Shown piece after piece: positions 1 to 12,829 of a DNA stretch of 64,000 bases (position 1 is its first letter; the number at the start of each line of letters is the position of its first letter). The position numbers were made by a program, and so were the translations under genes. Origin of the DNA: Pelecanus crispus (lineage: Eukaryota > Chordata > Aves > Pelecaniformes > Pelecanidae); the NCBI RefSeq assembly GCF_030463565.1, contig NC_134646.1:43953240-44017239 (forward strand), in the 5' to 3' direction. Below the pieces are notes generated by a model, which saw nothing but the letters and a program-made list of their open reading frames with translations, was not told where the DNA came from and did no database searches.

Positions 1-114
1 ATTTTTGTTTACATTACAGTCATTTGAAAATATTTCATGACTCTGCTTTTTCTGGCAAAATATTTGTGCTACTTTACAGTACAGTATGATTTGAAGCTCT
101 TAGAATGAATCTTC
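1..114 (-). other. SH3RF1: SH3RF1 3' UTR (proximal part)
   Basis: This stretch directly follows the SH3RF1 stop codon on the minus strand, so it is the first 114 bases of the 3' untranslated region. It is AT-rich. I see no AATAAA or ATTAAA on the minus strand, so the polyadenylation site must lie beyond the window start. It is called from position only. Confidence 0.85.
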
Positions 115-283
115 TCAAATGTTCTCTACAAAGCTGCCGGGGAAAAGGCCAGTTTTTCCATTTCGTTGCAGAGTGCCTTTGAACCAGCCATCCTCACGTT
201 TTTTGTGTACAAAAACAACGTCACCTTCCTTAAGTTCAAGTTCTGCTTCACTCTGAGGAGGATAGGATACCACAACCCTGTAC
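115..283 (-). CDS. SH3RF1: SH3RF1 last coding exon (exon 12): fourth SH3 domain and C-terminus
   Basis: This terminal exon encodes the C-terminal SH3 domain of SH3RF1/POSH. It opens with the last base of an arginine codon shared with exon 11, followed by 55 codons and a TGA stop at 115-117. The acceptor TTACACAG lies just above 283 on the plus map. SH3 hallmarks are visible: the ALYDY-position motif is replaced by VVVSYPP, followed by an acidic ELELKEGD stretch, the conserved tryptophan in DGWFKG, and the GLFPGSFV signature near the end. The protein ends in VENI, as I recall for human POSH. The fourth SH3 domain is known in the family as a protein-interaction module. Assignment to this gene is very secure because all phases upstream match. 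Confidence 0.97.
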
Positions 284-1318
284 CTGTGTAATTAGAAAAG
301 AACACCTTAGTTTAGGTTCTTTTTTTTTTAAAAAAAAAAAAAAGTTTTAAAAATATTCCTGTGTGTGTTAAAACTTATCAAAACAGGTAACTGCCTAGAA
401 CTGTTTGCTGAGTACATAACACCTTAAAAATTAAGTACGTCTTGAATAGAAAATGACAATAGCAACGTAATGAATTTAAATCAAATGTATGCATCTCCTA
501 TGAAGTTTTTTTCACCAAGATCCCTGTAAAAATACATAAAATGGTTAAGTAACAGGAGAAAATTGTACATGTATAGTTGGATATAAATTTGCAGACTCTT
601 CCAGCCAGCATGACTCAAAAATAATCAAAGCATTCACAGCAGTAACTAGGCAAAATTTTACGACTGTATGTTTAATACGATGTTATCCCAGGGAAGGCTT
701 TTAAGGAAAGGTACAGAACAAAAAGAAACACCTAACAAAACCTATTAATTTGCATTGTTGTTTTAAATTATCTTCGTTTATCTTAGAAGCTTTTCAGGAT
801 AGAACGCATGCCATCTTATTTGGACACAGTTACACAATTTGTGTACTACTGTATTAAAAATAAACATTTTTAAAAGTGTTCAACTCAACAATATTCTTAA
901 GCACCTGATACAAAAAATAAAGTATATTTTTTCAGTTGTTTGCAATAAAATCACTTTTCAAATATGAGCACATTAAAAAGAGGCTACACTCTTCTATCTC
1001 TATTTTTAAACATGCATAACACCACTCAATCTCTTCTACCATGCTTTGAGTTCACATCAACCTAAAATTTAAGTGTTACAGCTCTGTAGACATATTGTGT
1101 CAACTTCTTGATCAAGTTTTCTGATAGATATTATAACTCAGTTTCTAGTTACGCAACCAATAATGTCTGCATGTTGAAATCAAACAGAACCCATGGCTGA
1201 CTGTCGAACTCAAAAGCTTCTAAGTTTAAGAGCCTTAAATACAGTGCTAGGAGATCTGTTGGACAAAATCTAATTTCCAGTTAATCAGAACATTTTGCAC
1301 TCATGCAGGTTACATATT

Positions 1319-1395
1319 ACTTAATAGATTAAGAAAATTATTATCTTAATAATCTTAAGATACTTTATTAACTTAATAGATTAAGATAATAAATT
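1319..1395. repeat. AT-rich direct and inverted repeat
   Basis: The 16-base string acttaatagattaaga occurs at 1319-1334 and again at 1371-1386. In addition, aaattattatcttaat at 1335-1350 is nearly the reverse complement of attaagataataaatt at 1380-1395. A cruciform or RNA hairpin is possible. It is most likely simple AT-rich sequence that duplicated locally, and no mobile element is recognised. Confidence 0.6.
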
Positions 1396-2206
1396 AACAA
1401 TCGGATGAAAACACAAAATAACAGGATACTTCTAGTAAAGCATGGAATACCAACTATAGCTCAATACACACACAGTAATACAAGTTCATTCTGTAATACT
1501 GAAACAGAGAGAGATACTATATTATAGTAGTACATTTTGCTTAAGAACATATAAACCAAAAATGAAGTCTGTCCATATAGTTAAAGGTATTCAGAAAAGA
1601 GTAGCAGCACTGTGTAAATAAGTAAAGTCTCTTGGGAAACGTGTGTATAGCAAATCGTATTAGCACTTAATCAGTTGTCAAATGTTATTTATTAGTGACT
1701 TATAAACTATGACTTTATTTCAGTTATGACAATCCCCAGATTTCAGAGCACTGGAATTATTAGATTCATGCTTCATAGAAGTTACCAAGCCAATTACAAG
1801 ATTTATCAGCTTCAGAATGCTCCCCATCCAACCTAGGCAGCATGGCAGATGCCTGCACTAATGTCTACCGTGGGCAACTTGGATTATAATGCTGACTTAG
1901 GACATAAGAAGCAAACATTTTTAATAGACTGTGAGTTTAATTAAGACTGTAAACTACCTGAGATAAAACAATAGCCTCTACTCAGGCAGGACAAGATAGT
2001 AAAGGATAAAGAACTGCAATACAGCTATAAAGAAATTCTTCTATTGTAATAAACAGGTTGCTTTCAGGCTGAAAATTAACCAGCACACTACATAACGCAC
2101 ACATAGCACTAGTTTTATGCAGAAGAAAGCCCATTAAAAAACGGGTTTCAGGAGAGAATACCTGCCTGCCTTACCTCGCATTCTGTCAAATGCTGCCCTG
2201 TAAACA

Positions 2207-2297
2207 CTTGAAATACACTCGGTTTCAGTTTTTAACGCTGTCCCTCAGTAACCCCTTGAAATACACTCGGTTTCAGTTTTTCAGCGCAGTAACCCCT
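2207..2297. repeat. Imperfect two-copy tandem duplication, 48-base period
   Basis: A 27-base block beginning cttgaaatacactcggtttc and ending in a T-run occurs at 2207-2233 and is repeated exactly at 2255-2281. The following sequence is also shared (a GCG-like triplet, then cagtaacccc), but the second copy is a few bases shorter. This is a local intronic duplication. I see no coding role. Confidence 0.85.
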
Positions 2298-3316
2298 GCA
2301 CTCTCCTGAATTGATAGACTAGTCTGTTCTTTCCCTAGCTACTGCTGCTGTCTCCTGAGTGTTAAAACAAACAGCTTTGCAAAACCCCATCTTCTCTTTG
2401 CCTTCCCTAGAGGATCACCAATTTGCACAGAAATACTGCTCTCCTGAGCTTTCCACACAGTTTTGAACTTCCTCAACCCTGCAGTAATTCAGTACTTCTC
2501 GTTAACTTCCAGCTTCCCGACGACTTTGATGTCCATCTTGCACAACACTCCTGGTGTTAAAACGCTATTTTACTACATTTTCAATGTTTAACGAGAAGCA
2601 GCCCATCAGGCTTTGCACATTTAAATCACATCTTCTTTCATTACAACAAGCCATCAAATTTTATGCCACATTTTACAAATTCTGTTTGCCCAAATAGAGG
2701 TGATCAGATCCAGACTCATCACACATTCACACAGCTGTCTATTCAGATCACCTTTGATCAGCTATGGAACAAAAACTATTTTTCCATTACCTCTTTCATC
2801 ATCTACAACATACTGCCAAAAAACTACCAATTTCATGCAGAGTAAAAAGCTTATGCTTCAGCTCAAAAGTTCATTACCAGGTCCCTGGAGAAAAAGGATC
2901 ACATTTACTAAGCGTGACCTATGTTTTAGAAAAACATGCTCGTTCCCACATGTTTGAATCTTCCAAAACACTTCCTTGTTTATCTCCCTATTCAGTATTT
3001 GCAAATGTTTTCAATGTCTGAGGGTCAAATTTGCAGATCTTTTGTGGTCACCTAATCTATAGTATTTTACATGCACCTAAGCTGCACAGCATGTTTTCTT
3101 CTATTTTCTTTGACTGTCTTACGGTATCTTTCATTAATTTTCAAAATAGTATCCTAATTCTTTTTAATCAGCTACTGATAAAATATTAGTATTATAAATA
3201 TAAAACTACTTTAGCTTCCCAGAAGCAACCACTACAATAGCCATCAGTTCTTTCCTGATATTCCTAATGTGCCTGGCTGTACCCCACAGTGCTCTTGCAC
3301 TTTGTATTTGTGAATT

Positions 3317-3342
3317 TTTTTTTTTTTTTTTTTTTTTTTTTT
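3317..3342. repeat. Poly-T run
   Basis: An uninterrupted run of about 26 T lies in intron 11. On the transcribed (minus) strand it reads as poly-A. It could be the tail of an old retroposed copy, but no body sequence is recognisable next to it. Confidence 0.7.
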
Positions 3343-6300
3343 GAGGAGGGGAGTGGTGCTGGCAATGGTCTGTCTGCACATTTCTCCATTCTACTTTTCA
3401 TTTTTAATATTGGTGTTTCTCACAGTTTTCAGTAACATGAAAAAGATTGTATCTTTCATGTGTTTCTCCCTTTCTTCATTGTTTGTTTCACTAGACACAA
3501 AATACTTCCCAGCTATTTGTAGTTGATTTTTGGATAATTATCTGTGGTTTTCCTGATCACCAAGTGGATAAGAATATTTTCTCATATTCAGAAAATTTTA
3601 GCTGAGGAACACACAGAAAATTGGAATCATTATTATTACACAAGTGAAATGCATACTTATTATTCAACTTCTTGCTTTAGTGTCTTTTTCTTACATTTTT
3701 AATTTTTAATTTGCAGCTCACCTATGCCCTGCTGTTGTGCAGCTCTCCTGTCTGCTGAGTAGGTGCGTTGACTCCTACAGATAATCAACGCCCATCTAGG
3801 GCATACTGATTCTCAGCATTTAATTAACAGCATTAAATGCTCTCAGATGCAATAAAACCTGCTGCCCTCTAAAGCCACTGGCCTGCTCACTGGAAGGAGA
3901 TGTTACACCAGTCATTTTGTGGTGGATAAAATGACTTAGGCTCACTTTAATCACAGAACAAAACTACTGCTGTCCTTCACTGTAACTGGATGAGGGATTC
4001 ATATTATAGTTTAGGATATGTAGTGACGTGCATTTAGGTTCAACTTCAGGTCTTTAACACCACTGTGGGGTGCTGGGAAGTTTATTATTACAGTGCTGTA
4101 TATTTACTGTAAAACTTAAGGCTATTTAATCAATGTTTCCCTCTAAAAGAGAAGGTTCATGAAAAAAAGCTTGAAATACTCTTTTACCTCTTGACATGGA
4201 AAAAACTAAACCCCTCAGATAACCAAATTACTCTGTTTTCATAGCATAACATGGCTCCCTCTAGGAATTACAGGGAGTTGGGTCTCTCTTTTTAATGAAA
4301 AGACAGTGATCCTTGGCCCTGTGAGCGCTGCATCAATACAAGAAATCACAACGCCCAAAGACAACTTGTGTCTTGGCTGGAGAATCAGAAGAACTAACAC
4401 ACACCATTGCAAAGTCTCAGGTGACAGGAATTCTCCAAACTGCTCCAAACTGGAAGCAAGGCTTGGCTGAAATTTCTTTTTAACTTCTCTGTTCCTTCTG
4501 TACAAGGAACATATGAAGGACCATGAACCACAGTGAGCAACCAGCCTAGTTCACAGGAGAAGAGTGAATATAGGAGTGGAACTAAATTACTGGTTTGCTA
4601 CAGAGAAGGCCTGCAATAGTAAGATGGAAGGGAATGTAATCATCTTCCCTTCCTTTAGAGAAATGGCCACCGGTATTAAGTATACATCTGCAAATCCATG
4701 CCACAAAGAGCTTGTTTGCTATCAAACAAACCAAATGCCCATCCATTTATTCTGCATGATTGGAAACAAGTTCACAGTTTTTACTTCCAATTTTCTGTAG
4801 AACATACAGGAAAGAGGTACTCTAAGACAACTTGCAATTCTAGTGAACGGTGAAACAGTGGGATTAGAGTAAGAATTTGCTATTGTGTCTTAAAGGAAGT
4901 AAGGACTTTGGGGAAAACTCTGTATCCAAACCAGGAACATTTTCAAGTGCTTTCCAGAGTTGAGCCAGCTACTTTTACTCTTAATTCACACAGAATAATC
5001 AGCGGAACCTGACTTCTAAATCCTCTAGTCACCTCTGAAAATAAAAATTGAACACTAATAATTATACTGCAAAGCCAGAGTCAGAACAGAAAAAGCACTG
5101 TTTCTTTTTCCAAACACATCACAGCCTGTGATTGCAAATGTGATAGCTAAGAGCAGAATAATCTTAGCAGATTTCCCTGTTCTTCAGCTTTTTCTTGAGC
5201 TTATCCTCATGAATATTTTCCTCCTCACTCCCAAATTTTCACTGAAGATACTATTGCATCATCAGTATGTTCCTTACCCACCCCTTCTTACAGACTAATG
5301 AAGATTAATTGATGCTTATAAATTACTTTGAAGATGTCGAGTACAATGTAAGTGGTCAGTATTATTAAGCAACGCATTTAAAGTAATTCAGCCTAAAGAA
5401 ACGGAAACATGGCAAGAGCACATCAGAAGGAAAAGCATTAGCCCTGCCCTGAAAAGGATGAAGAGAACCCAAATGAAATTCTGTTTAAATACACTGACCA
5501 AAATACAACAATTCTGCATGAATACCACAGAGAATGATCTTGTGGTAGCACTTCTCTAGTAGCAATTACTTAAATAACGGTAAGGATACAGACATATATT
5601 AAAAAGAATGTTTGAGTGTATGTTATTACCAGGTCAACAAAAATATACAGCATTATTTTCTGTAAGTTGTTCTCAGAAAAAAAAAATCTCCATCACAGAC
5701 GTGAAAAAATTACTTTTTGTGAAGATGCAAATAGCTTTACACAAATATTCACTGGTCATGCCAGAATGAATTTGATATTATTTTCACATTCAAAGCATAA
5801 AAACATACTACTGTGCCAAACAGACTTATGTTGATGTGAAAATAAAGTATGTTATTCTTAAAGAAAAGTCTTTCAGTTTTTATTTTCCATCTCTAAGTGT
5901 AAATCTACTTCAGAAATTCAGTAGGAAATAGAAATTTCCTCCAAGGAAATTGCATAGAAACAGTTAATAGCCTTTTAAAAAATATTAAAGGTATGACAGA
6001 AGTCAAATAAAAGACGAAGTAGAAACTTATACACTGTCTGGCTCTTAATACCTAGATGTAGCTTAAGATCAATGGGCCTCTGGAAATACAGCAGTATGCC
6101 CACACACCAGGAGTTAACAGTATCGGAACAAAGCCTACAATAGTCAGCATGAATCAGTTCAGTCCTAGAGCTGTTAGCTTTGCAACTCCACTGTTTTTTT
6201 TTTTTTTCTGTACGCCACACAATCCTGTAGCTACTGCAAAAGAAATCCTATGACACTCTTCATACTGCTTGTCTACTACCAGGAATAATAAAAAGAGACA

Positions 6301-6967
6301 GTAGTTAGAAAACTGCCACTTCCTTCACAGGCCATGCAATCTACTGAGGACTTGGAAATTTGAAAATAATAGGTGGACGCAAAAGAAAAATGACAGAACT
6401 TTAAAGCAACTGCCTGGCAGTTTCAGAGTCCAGACAGCTATGTTGTTTTTCAGGCTCACTTGCCAGGACACAGAGGCTGCCCTAGAGCTTGCTGTGTGGA
6501 GTGCACAGTAACAGGGCATTCAGGTAGTAAAAGTATCTTTGCAACAGCTCAAGAAATCACATATTAAGTCTACCCATAGATAAGGATCTCATTCAGCGTA
6601 TATTTAGGTTGGCAGTTATGCACTGCTAACAATCTTAAAGGACTAGCCCGATATTCATAAATGCAGTATTATAATGTGTTCATGTTTTGCAAAATAGGAG
6701 GCCTATTTTACCCACCTCTTCTCATACTCAGACCTGTGATTGCTGTATTTGAGAACCTATTCATGCCGAAACCTCAAAGTAACACAAAAAGTAAACAAAC
6801 ATAAACATGAGCATTGGTTGATAAGCATATGAAGCCTTGTTAAAAAAGTAAGTTTCATTTTGCTATAAAATCTCAGCATTTTGAAGCAGTTCTAATACAC
6901 ACTGCAAGTGTCAGAGAGTGGATTTTTTTCTTGGTTTGCCTGAGTCTAGCTGCGTAGGATAATTTAC

Positions 6968-7302
6968 CTTTCACAGACAAGAGGCCTGGATTCATTCAGG
7001 ACTGGACCCAGGGACGAGCAAGGCTGCCGAGGCGGTGGCGCTACTGGAATAGAGGAATCCAGCGAACTTGTTTTCCGATGCAGTGTCTCCTGTGCCAGCC
7101 CAGAGACCTCGCTGTCAGCAGGACAGGATCCAGCTTTGCTGTGACCACCTGCTGACGGAAGCTCCGGCCCAACTGCACCTTGCAGGGCTAACTCTGCGGC
7201 TGCTTGCTCAGCCTCCAGCGTTGGTGATGCCGGAGGTGACAATCGGGGCTTGCGTTTCGTGGATGCTCCAGAAAGCAGTTTCAGCAAACCTTTTTTTTCT
7301 TT
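6968..7302 (-). CDS. SH3RF1: SH3RF1 exon 11: basic and proline-rich linker before SH3-4
   Basis: The exon holds 111 codons plus two bases of an arginine codon completed by exon 12. The acceptor is TTTACAG above 7302 and the donor is G|GTAAAT below 6968. It begins [18 protein letters not shown], a highly basic stretch I recall as conserved in POSH, then runs through a serine/proline-rich segment (SPPASPTLE), a low-complexity Ala/Gly middle, and ends with the conserved APPPRQ and [12 protein letters not shown] segments. The proline-rich stretch could be an SH3 ligand, which is inference. The middle ([18 protein letters not shown]) differs most from the human protein as I remember it and is slightly shorter. 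The first codons contain an A8 run on the coding strand (7291-7298). Confidence 0.97.
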
Positions 7303-9386
7303 CTGTAAATGAAAAGCAGCACCTCATTTTAGAACAAAAGTCTTCGCGACAAATTGAACACTTCCTTCTGATAGATCCCATCGTGATCAGAGAGGATTGG
7401 TAAATTATGAAGAGATATTTGAGACTGTACAAATTACAAAAGATAATTATAAAAATTGTAAAAGAGAAAGATAATTATTAAAATTCTAAAGAGAAAAACA
7501 GTAAGTCATTTAGACCATTAACCAGCTAAGTCCTTTCGCTTAGCTAGTTAAGTTAAGGCTTACCTTAAAAGCCAATGGCACTGGCCCAAAAGGTTGTCTA
7601 GAAAAAGGAATTAGGAGTTAGATTCCCACAGTGGGAATCTAAGAAGTAAAACATTTCATTAACATGGAAGTTTCCAGGAAGGCATAAAGAGTCATTTCGA
7701 ACCAAGCAGGGAGAAAAGTCTGCCCTGGAGGCTGCTGTTTAGATAAGTGTCTTTTATTTATCCTCCCTCAGTATGGGAAGGCCTTCATGATTTAACAGAA
7801 ATTTGCCACAAGGGGAACGTAGTGTGTCTTGCTGCTCTGCTAGAGGGGAGAATTGTAAACATTCTTTTTGCTTGTCCAGACAGGAATCCCTGAAGACTAT
7901 TACTTACCCTGAAGAGAACTATTTAAGTAGCTTTTATGTTTCTTGTCTTTTTTTTTTAAGGGGTGTGGCAGTGATCTTCTTACCAACCCTTTGACTGAGT
8001 GAATTTAGTGCTTATGAGAGGTGCCAGATTGTAAGCCCTGGAGACAAAAATAAACTGTTTAACCACAGAAACAGAAAAGCATGAGCAATGTGAGATTTTT
8101 ATTATGGCCTGGGATGAGTGGAATTGGTGAACTGTGAATGAAAAAATCCTCTGTCCTTCCTCCAAGTTTCCAATAACTTAAAGCTATTCAGCAAAGAACT
8201 GCTGTCTAGCAAATGGGAAAGAAAAAGATAAACTCCAGAAATTAACATAGTCCAAATATGTTAGCATCTTTAACCTTAAACTAGAAGCAAGTTTTCTAAA
8301 AGCCCTGCCTAAGGGCACCTCAGTCTGATTCCAGTGGCTATGGCTAAAGTAATTTTAAAACAAAGTTCTAGGTACCTCCATTCAATAATAATCAACAAAA
8401 ATACTTAAAACGTGGGTGAGATTAGTGTACAGCCTATGATTAAAACCTTCATAAACTTCACTGAGGAGTGCATGTGGGTGAAAAGTAGTAAGGTAAAGTC
8501 TAAAACATTTGAGATGTAAAGAAAGTTGTCAAAAGGAGAAAAAAAAAATCTAACTACACCACAATTGTAAAACAAAACCAGTTAGAAAGTTGGAGCAATG
8601 TTTCTGCCTAAAATATAACACAATCACATGGCTTGTTGGACAGTGAGAATAAGTTTAGACACAGAAGAAAATACTTCAAATAGAAGGAAGGAAAGCAGAA
8701 TCACTACAGGCTCTACTGATCTACATTTAGAAAAGACAGTTATATGTGCTTTTTTCTCTTTGTCCAATAAACATTGCTGGTAACGTGTTTTTCATAATCT
8801 CTCGGTGTGTCTGCTTAGTAAGGAAGGCAACCTAAAAGAACACTGATTTTTCAATAAATATTAGGGTTATTTTATTAGACTGAACTTTTTATGTTCCCCC
8901 AAGTTCACAGGGGTTTTTTTGTGTTTGGGTTGGGGTTTTTTGCATTACAGGCTTATTAGTTTACAGATACTTACTGACACTTACTGGTAACATTTTCTAA
9001 CCATACAACTTTCAAAAGTATTTAGGAAATTGACTGCAGGTAAAGAAAAACACAATACTTAAAGTTCCAACAGTCAATCTAATAGCTCTTCTGAACTTTA
9101 TCCATTCACTTTTTGTTTTTCCTGCTTAAAGGCATGAACCTGCTACCCTATTTTAACCCTTCTCCAAGGTCTGCTCTGTATTTTATCCATCCTAAATTAT
9201 TCTTGTATGGCCAAGAATACATTTGTCCATAGCTGTAGTCACAAAATGGCTGCTTGAGTTTCAGGCTCAGTCTTAAAAACCTTACAATGCTGCTATTCAG
9301 CAAATGTAAGAAAAAAAATACAGATCTTAAAAGTTTGTGTGATGAAAATGGGAGAATTCAAGGGATTGATTTTATTCTCTACTCAC
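7303..9386 (-). other. SH3RF1: SH3RF1 intron 10
   Basis: This 2.1 kb AT-rich intron has donor AAG|GTGAGT at the exon 10 side and acceptor TTTACAG at the exon 11 side. It is a phase 0 intron. A T/G-rich low-complexity patch lies at about 8909-8942. I see no other element. Confidence 0.85.
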
Positions 9387-9745
9387 CTTGCCATCCTTGT
9401 CTGCTTTACTGACAGCAGCATTTCCACCAGCTGCTAAAGCGCTCTCTGGAGATGCAGGAGCTCCAGGGTGAGTGTTTACAGTTCTCCCACTAATATCTCC
9501 CTCCAAAGATGAAGCAGCAACGTTGGGAGAATTCAAAGAAGCTGCTGCACATGCCAGTGGGATGGTTGAGCGGTTCACATTCACAGCCGTGACGTAAGCA
9601 GCAGTGTTCGGAAGCTGGGGCTGGAGCTGCTGGGAGGCAACAGAGTGGTGGGGAATGATCACAGCTGCAGGAATAAGGCATGTTGAACTCTGGGCTTGTA
9701 TAGGTGTGACTGCTGCCGTAGGTCTTTCTTGACTGTGTGCGGCAA
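9387..9745 (-). CDS. SH3RF1: SH3RF1 exon 10: Ser/Ala/Pro-rich central linker
   Basis: The exon contributes two bases of a valine codon shared with exon 9 and then 119 codons, ending in frame at DKDGK. The acceptor is TTCTAG above 9745 and the donor AAG|GTGAGT below 9387. The start AAHSQERPTAAVTPIQ is nearly identical to human POSH as I remember it, and PLACAAA and KADKD are further shared anchors. The rest is low complexity and the least conserved part of the protein, so it was probably free to diverge. There are no domains. It lies between the third and fourth SH3 domains and is probably disordered. Confidence 0.96.
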
Positions 9746-12700
9746 CTAGAACAGAAGAATACAATGTGAGAGAGTTCATCTTTTCACAAGACACAGGAAG
9801 TGAGGTACAGTCACTGTGTTATAGCTAATCAGTCATAAGAAGCTTCCTACCTTCATAACTTCCATTTATATTACTACAATGACATCTTACACAGCATCAA
9901 ATTTGTCTCACCAGAATAAAGAAGTAGCATATGCTACCCTACTTGCACCCGTATGCAACAGAAGAATAACAGCAATGCAACTATTGTGGAGAAATCCAAG
10001 CTGATAAGTAAAATGCTTCACATACAGACAGAGATGCAAAGTGAAGATTACATTTTAGTTCAGAAGAGCTAGCTAAATCCTGCCTGGAATTTGTTTGTTC
10101 CTTTTAATATGCTATGTAGTTGTCAGGGCACACAAAACAAAGTAGGAAGAAACACTCCTTTATAGAAGCTGCTAAAAATATAATTGGATTGTTTTCCCTA
10201 AACTATTCACAAAATCCACAACAGATTTAGTGGGTCTTTCAAACAATAAGTACAGTGGCAATTACTACTCTGAGTGGTTTCTCTGAGAACGTAAGCTATT
10301 GTCTCTTGGGATGTTTAAATATAGAACTGGATTTACTCATACCCCTGTGAAATAAAAGGAACGTCTACACTGGAAGTTGGAGAATAACACAGGGTTGAAT
10401 ATACGAACCTGGGCTGCAGCCTAGCTGCAAAGCACAGTGCTCTGCATGAACTAATTTATCCTTTCCAAGAAGCAACATTGCTATTAAAGTTATATGGTCA
10501 ACCATACATGCTTTTGGGTCATTTCAACAGCTTGGGTATCTCTGCATAACTGGGTGGTATGAAGTGCAGACATCTTACCCAAATAATACGAGGCAAAATG
10601 CAGCATCCCAGTGCTGCACAGCCTTTTTCCTTCAAATACTCTGAAACTTAGTATGTAAGGAGGGGCCATCCCTCTATCTTCGTGCATGTACATCTCAAAT
10701 GCATCAATTCACTCTGATTTTTCAGATACTAATTAAGAGTTTCAGGCTTGTTGTGATATCCTAGTATCAAGCCTCCAGCACTTGCTTTCTTTATTCTGTT
10801 CTCTACAAGTTCCCCTGGTAATTTGGTTAGATTGCATCAACAGTATATTAGAGAAGACTGACAAAGTTCACAAATTTGACATAACAATCCTACAGTATTA
10901 CACCCAATTACAATCTCTAAGATAAGAAACACAAATGCTTTCTTAAAAAAAATTCTTTCTTAAACTAACTACTGTATCTATTTTTTGATATGTAACCTCT
11001 TCCCCTGTAGCAGACCCTTCCTAACTCTGAGTACCATGAACATTTCAAAAAGGAAGACAAGGAGAGCGCAGCAAGATTTTTTGGAAAAAACAATTATTAA
11101 TGCTGCCTTTTGTTCATGAGACAAAGTCAGTTTTCTTACAGGTAGCTGCTATTCTTCAAGATATGTCTATACTTACATGCAATCAATGGAGTACAAGCAT
11201 GGGATAGCTTTCTGGTTTTGTTTTCTTATCCCTGATGGAATCCGTAGAAAAAATGCTTCAAGTCACCCTATTTTCATACAGCTCATCTTTTAATGAAATA
11301 GGCAGAATATACATTTTCTTCCCAGTTCCTTTCAATCAAAGAGCTTATACCCCCTCAGTGAGGGTGATGTCAAGCAATGTCTCACTAAGGTCACTTAAGA
11401 AGCATCCTCGAAGTCCTGAGCTAAACTGAAACTGAAGAACAGCCCTAGCAAAATGCAGCATTGATCTGTGGAGCCTCATCAAGAGAGTAACACTCAGCAA
11501 AGGTGCTAGGGAAAGCTCAAGATGATCACGTTTCAGATACTGACTACAAAGTTCTCTGTAACGTTTGAACATAAAGCAGCCATTATTGCTTCAGTTCTCC
11601 GGCCCTTATAAGGGACAGATCTGTATTTGTGACTGAACAGTACACCTTTACACCGCAATCCAGGGTTAAGTTCTCTGTGAAGGGAGTGCAGCCCCTTTGA
11701 TTTTTCCATTTGGGACCTGAAAAGTTGGCGGGAAGTATGTTGTCATTTTTTCCAGATGAATGGAACTGTAAGAGCTTATTCATCTTGACAGTGGTGCAGA
11801 GATGCAGGGACAGAGAGGCTTCTGGAGCCCACAGGAGCCTTCTCCTTTGTGCTGTCACTTGCAAGCTTCTAGGCAGCTCAAAAGAAGGATTTAGAGTAGA
11901 AACGTCCTATGCCTGAGAGGCAGGAAAGTACAGATGCTTTGCTTAGTTTCTCTTACTAGCTGCCAATAGCACCTGGTTATTTTTATTTAACGGTAGAGAA
12001 TAAAGTTGTTACAGAGGACTATCACATCTGTTCCAGCCTAAGATCAGACTGAAGGAAGATGTGGCCAATTAAGGAAATAAAATATCAAAAGACATATGTA
12101 CGTATCCTACCTCCAAAAGCAAACCTGAACATGCATAGGTTGTATTAGGAGGTCCATGACTGAAGAGGGGGTGGGCTAATTCATGGATCTTGAGACCCTA
12201 AGAAATAATCATCCTTAAGGGGATAACAGATAATACCGTTTGCATCTTTTGTTTTCTCTTCTGCTCTGCCAAAAAGAATCTCATGATTAAAAAAACCTCT
12301 GGTCACGACTCTCTCAGCCAAGAGATCTTAGGCCCCAAACTGAAGGCTGAAAGAGGGAACACTGGGATAGTGAAATGGAGTTCTTTTTTTTGCTTTTCTT
12401 TTGAGGCCCTAGGAGCAACTGGAACAGATTAGGCTCCGGTTGTGTGGTATTTTCGTAGCCTGGCAAATCCACAGAGGAGTGCATGGATTTGGTAAACAAA
12501 AACTCTTGAAAACACCACTATCAGTGTTTTTGGATCTGGGTTTAAATAACAAGAAGGCATGTTTCACTATGATGTGGCCTGCCCCAGACAGTAAAGGCAG
12601 AGTTATACCTGTCAGAAATACAGAGTTTTATGATATAGATGGTATGGATCTTTGAAGCCAGTATAGCCTTAGTGTTTCAGAGTCTAAGCTGAAAGAATTT

Positions 12701-12829
12701 GCAGTCAAGTTTAGAGAACAAACTGGAATGCCTAAGGACCAACCCTGACCCAGAGCCCTGAAAAAGAAAGAATGAATGCTAAAGGTCTTCAGAGATGTTG
12801 GGAGAGAATTTAAAAGTGAATGCTAAATT

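Larger units (their letters stand above)
284..6967 (-). other. SH3RF1: SH3RF1 intron 11
   Basis: This 6.7 kb intron lies between exons 11 and 12, with donor GTAAAT at its minus-strand 5' end and acceptor TTACACAG at its 3' end. It is AT-rich. Inside are an AT-rich direct and inverted repeat at 1319-1395, a 48-base tandem duplication at about 2207-2297, and a T-run of about 26 bases near 3317-3342. I see no credible coding sequence, RNA gene or recognisable transposon. Open frames such as 4239-4505 minus and 5975-6220 minus show no domain or compositional bias. Confidence 0.85.
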
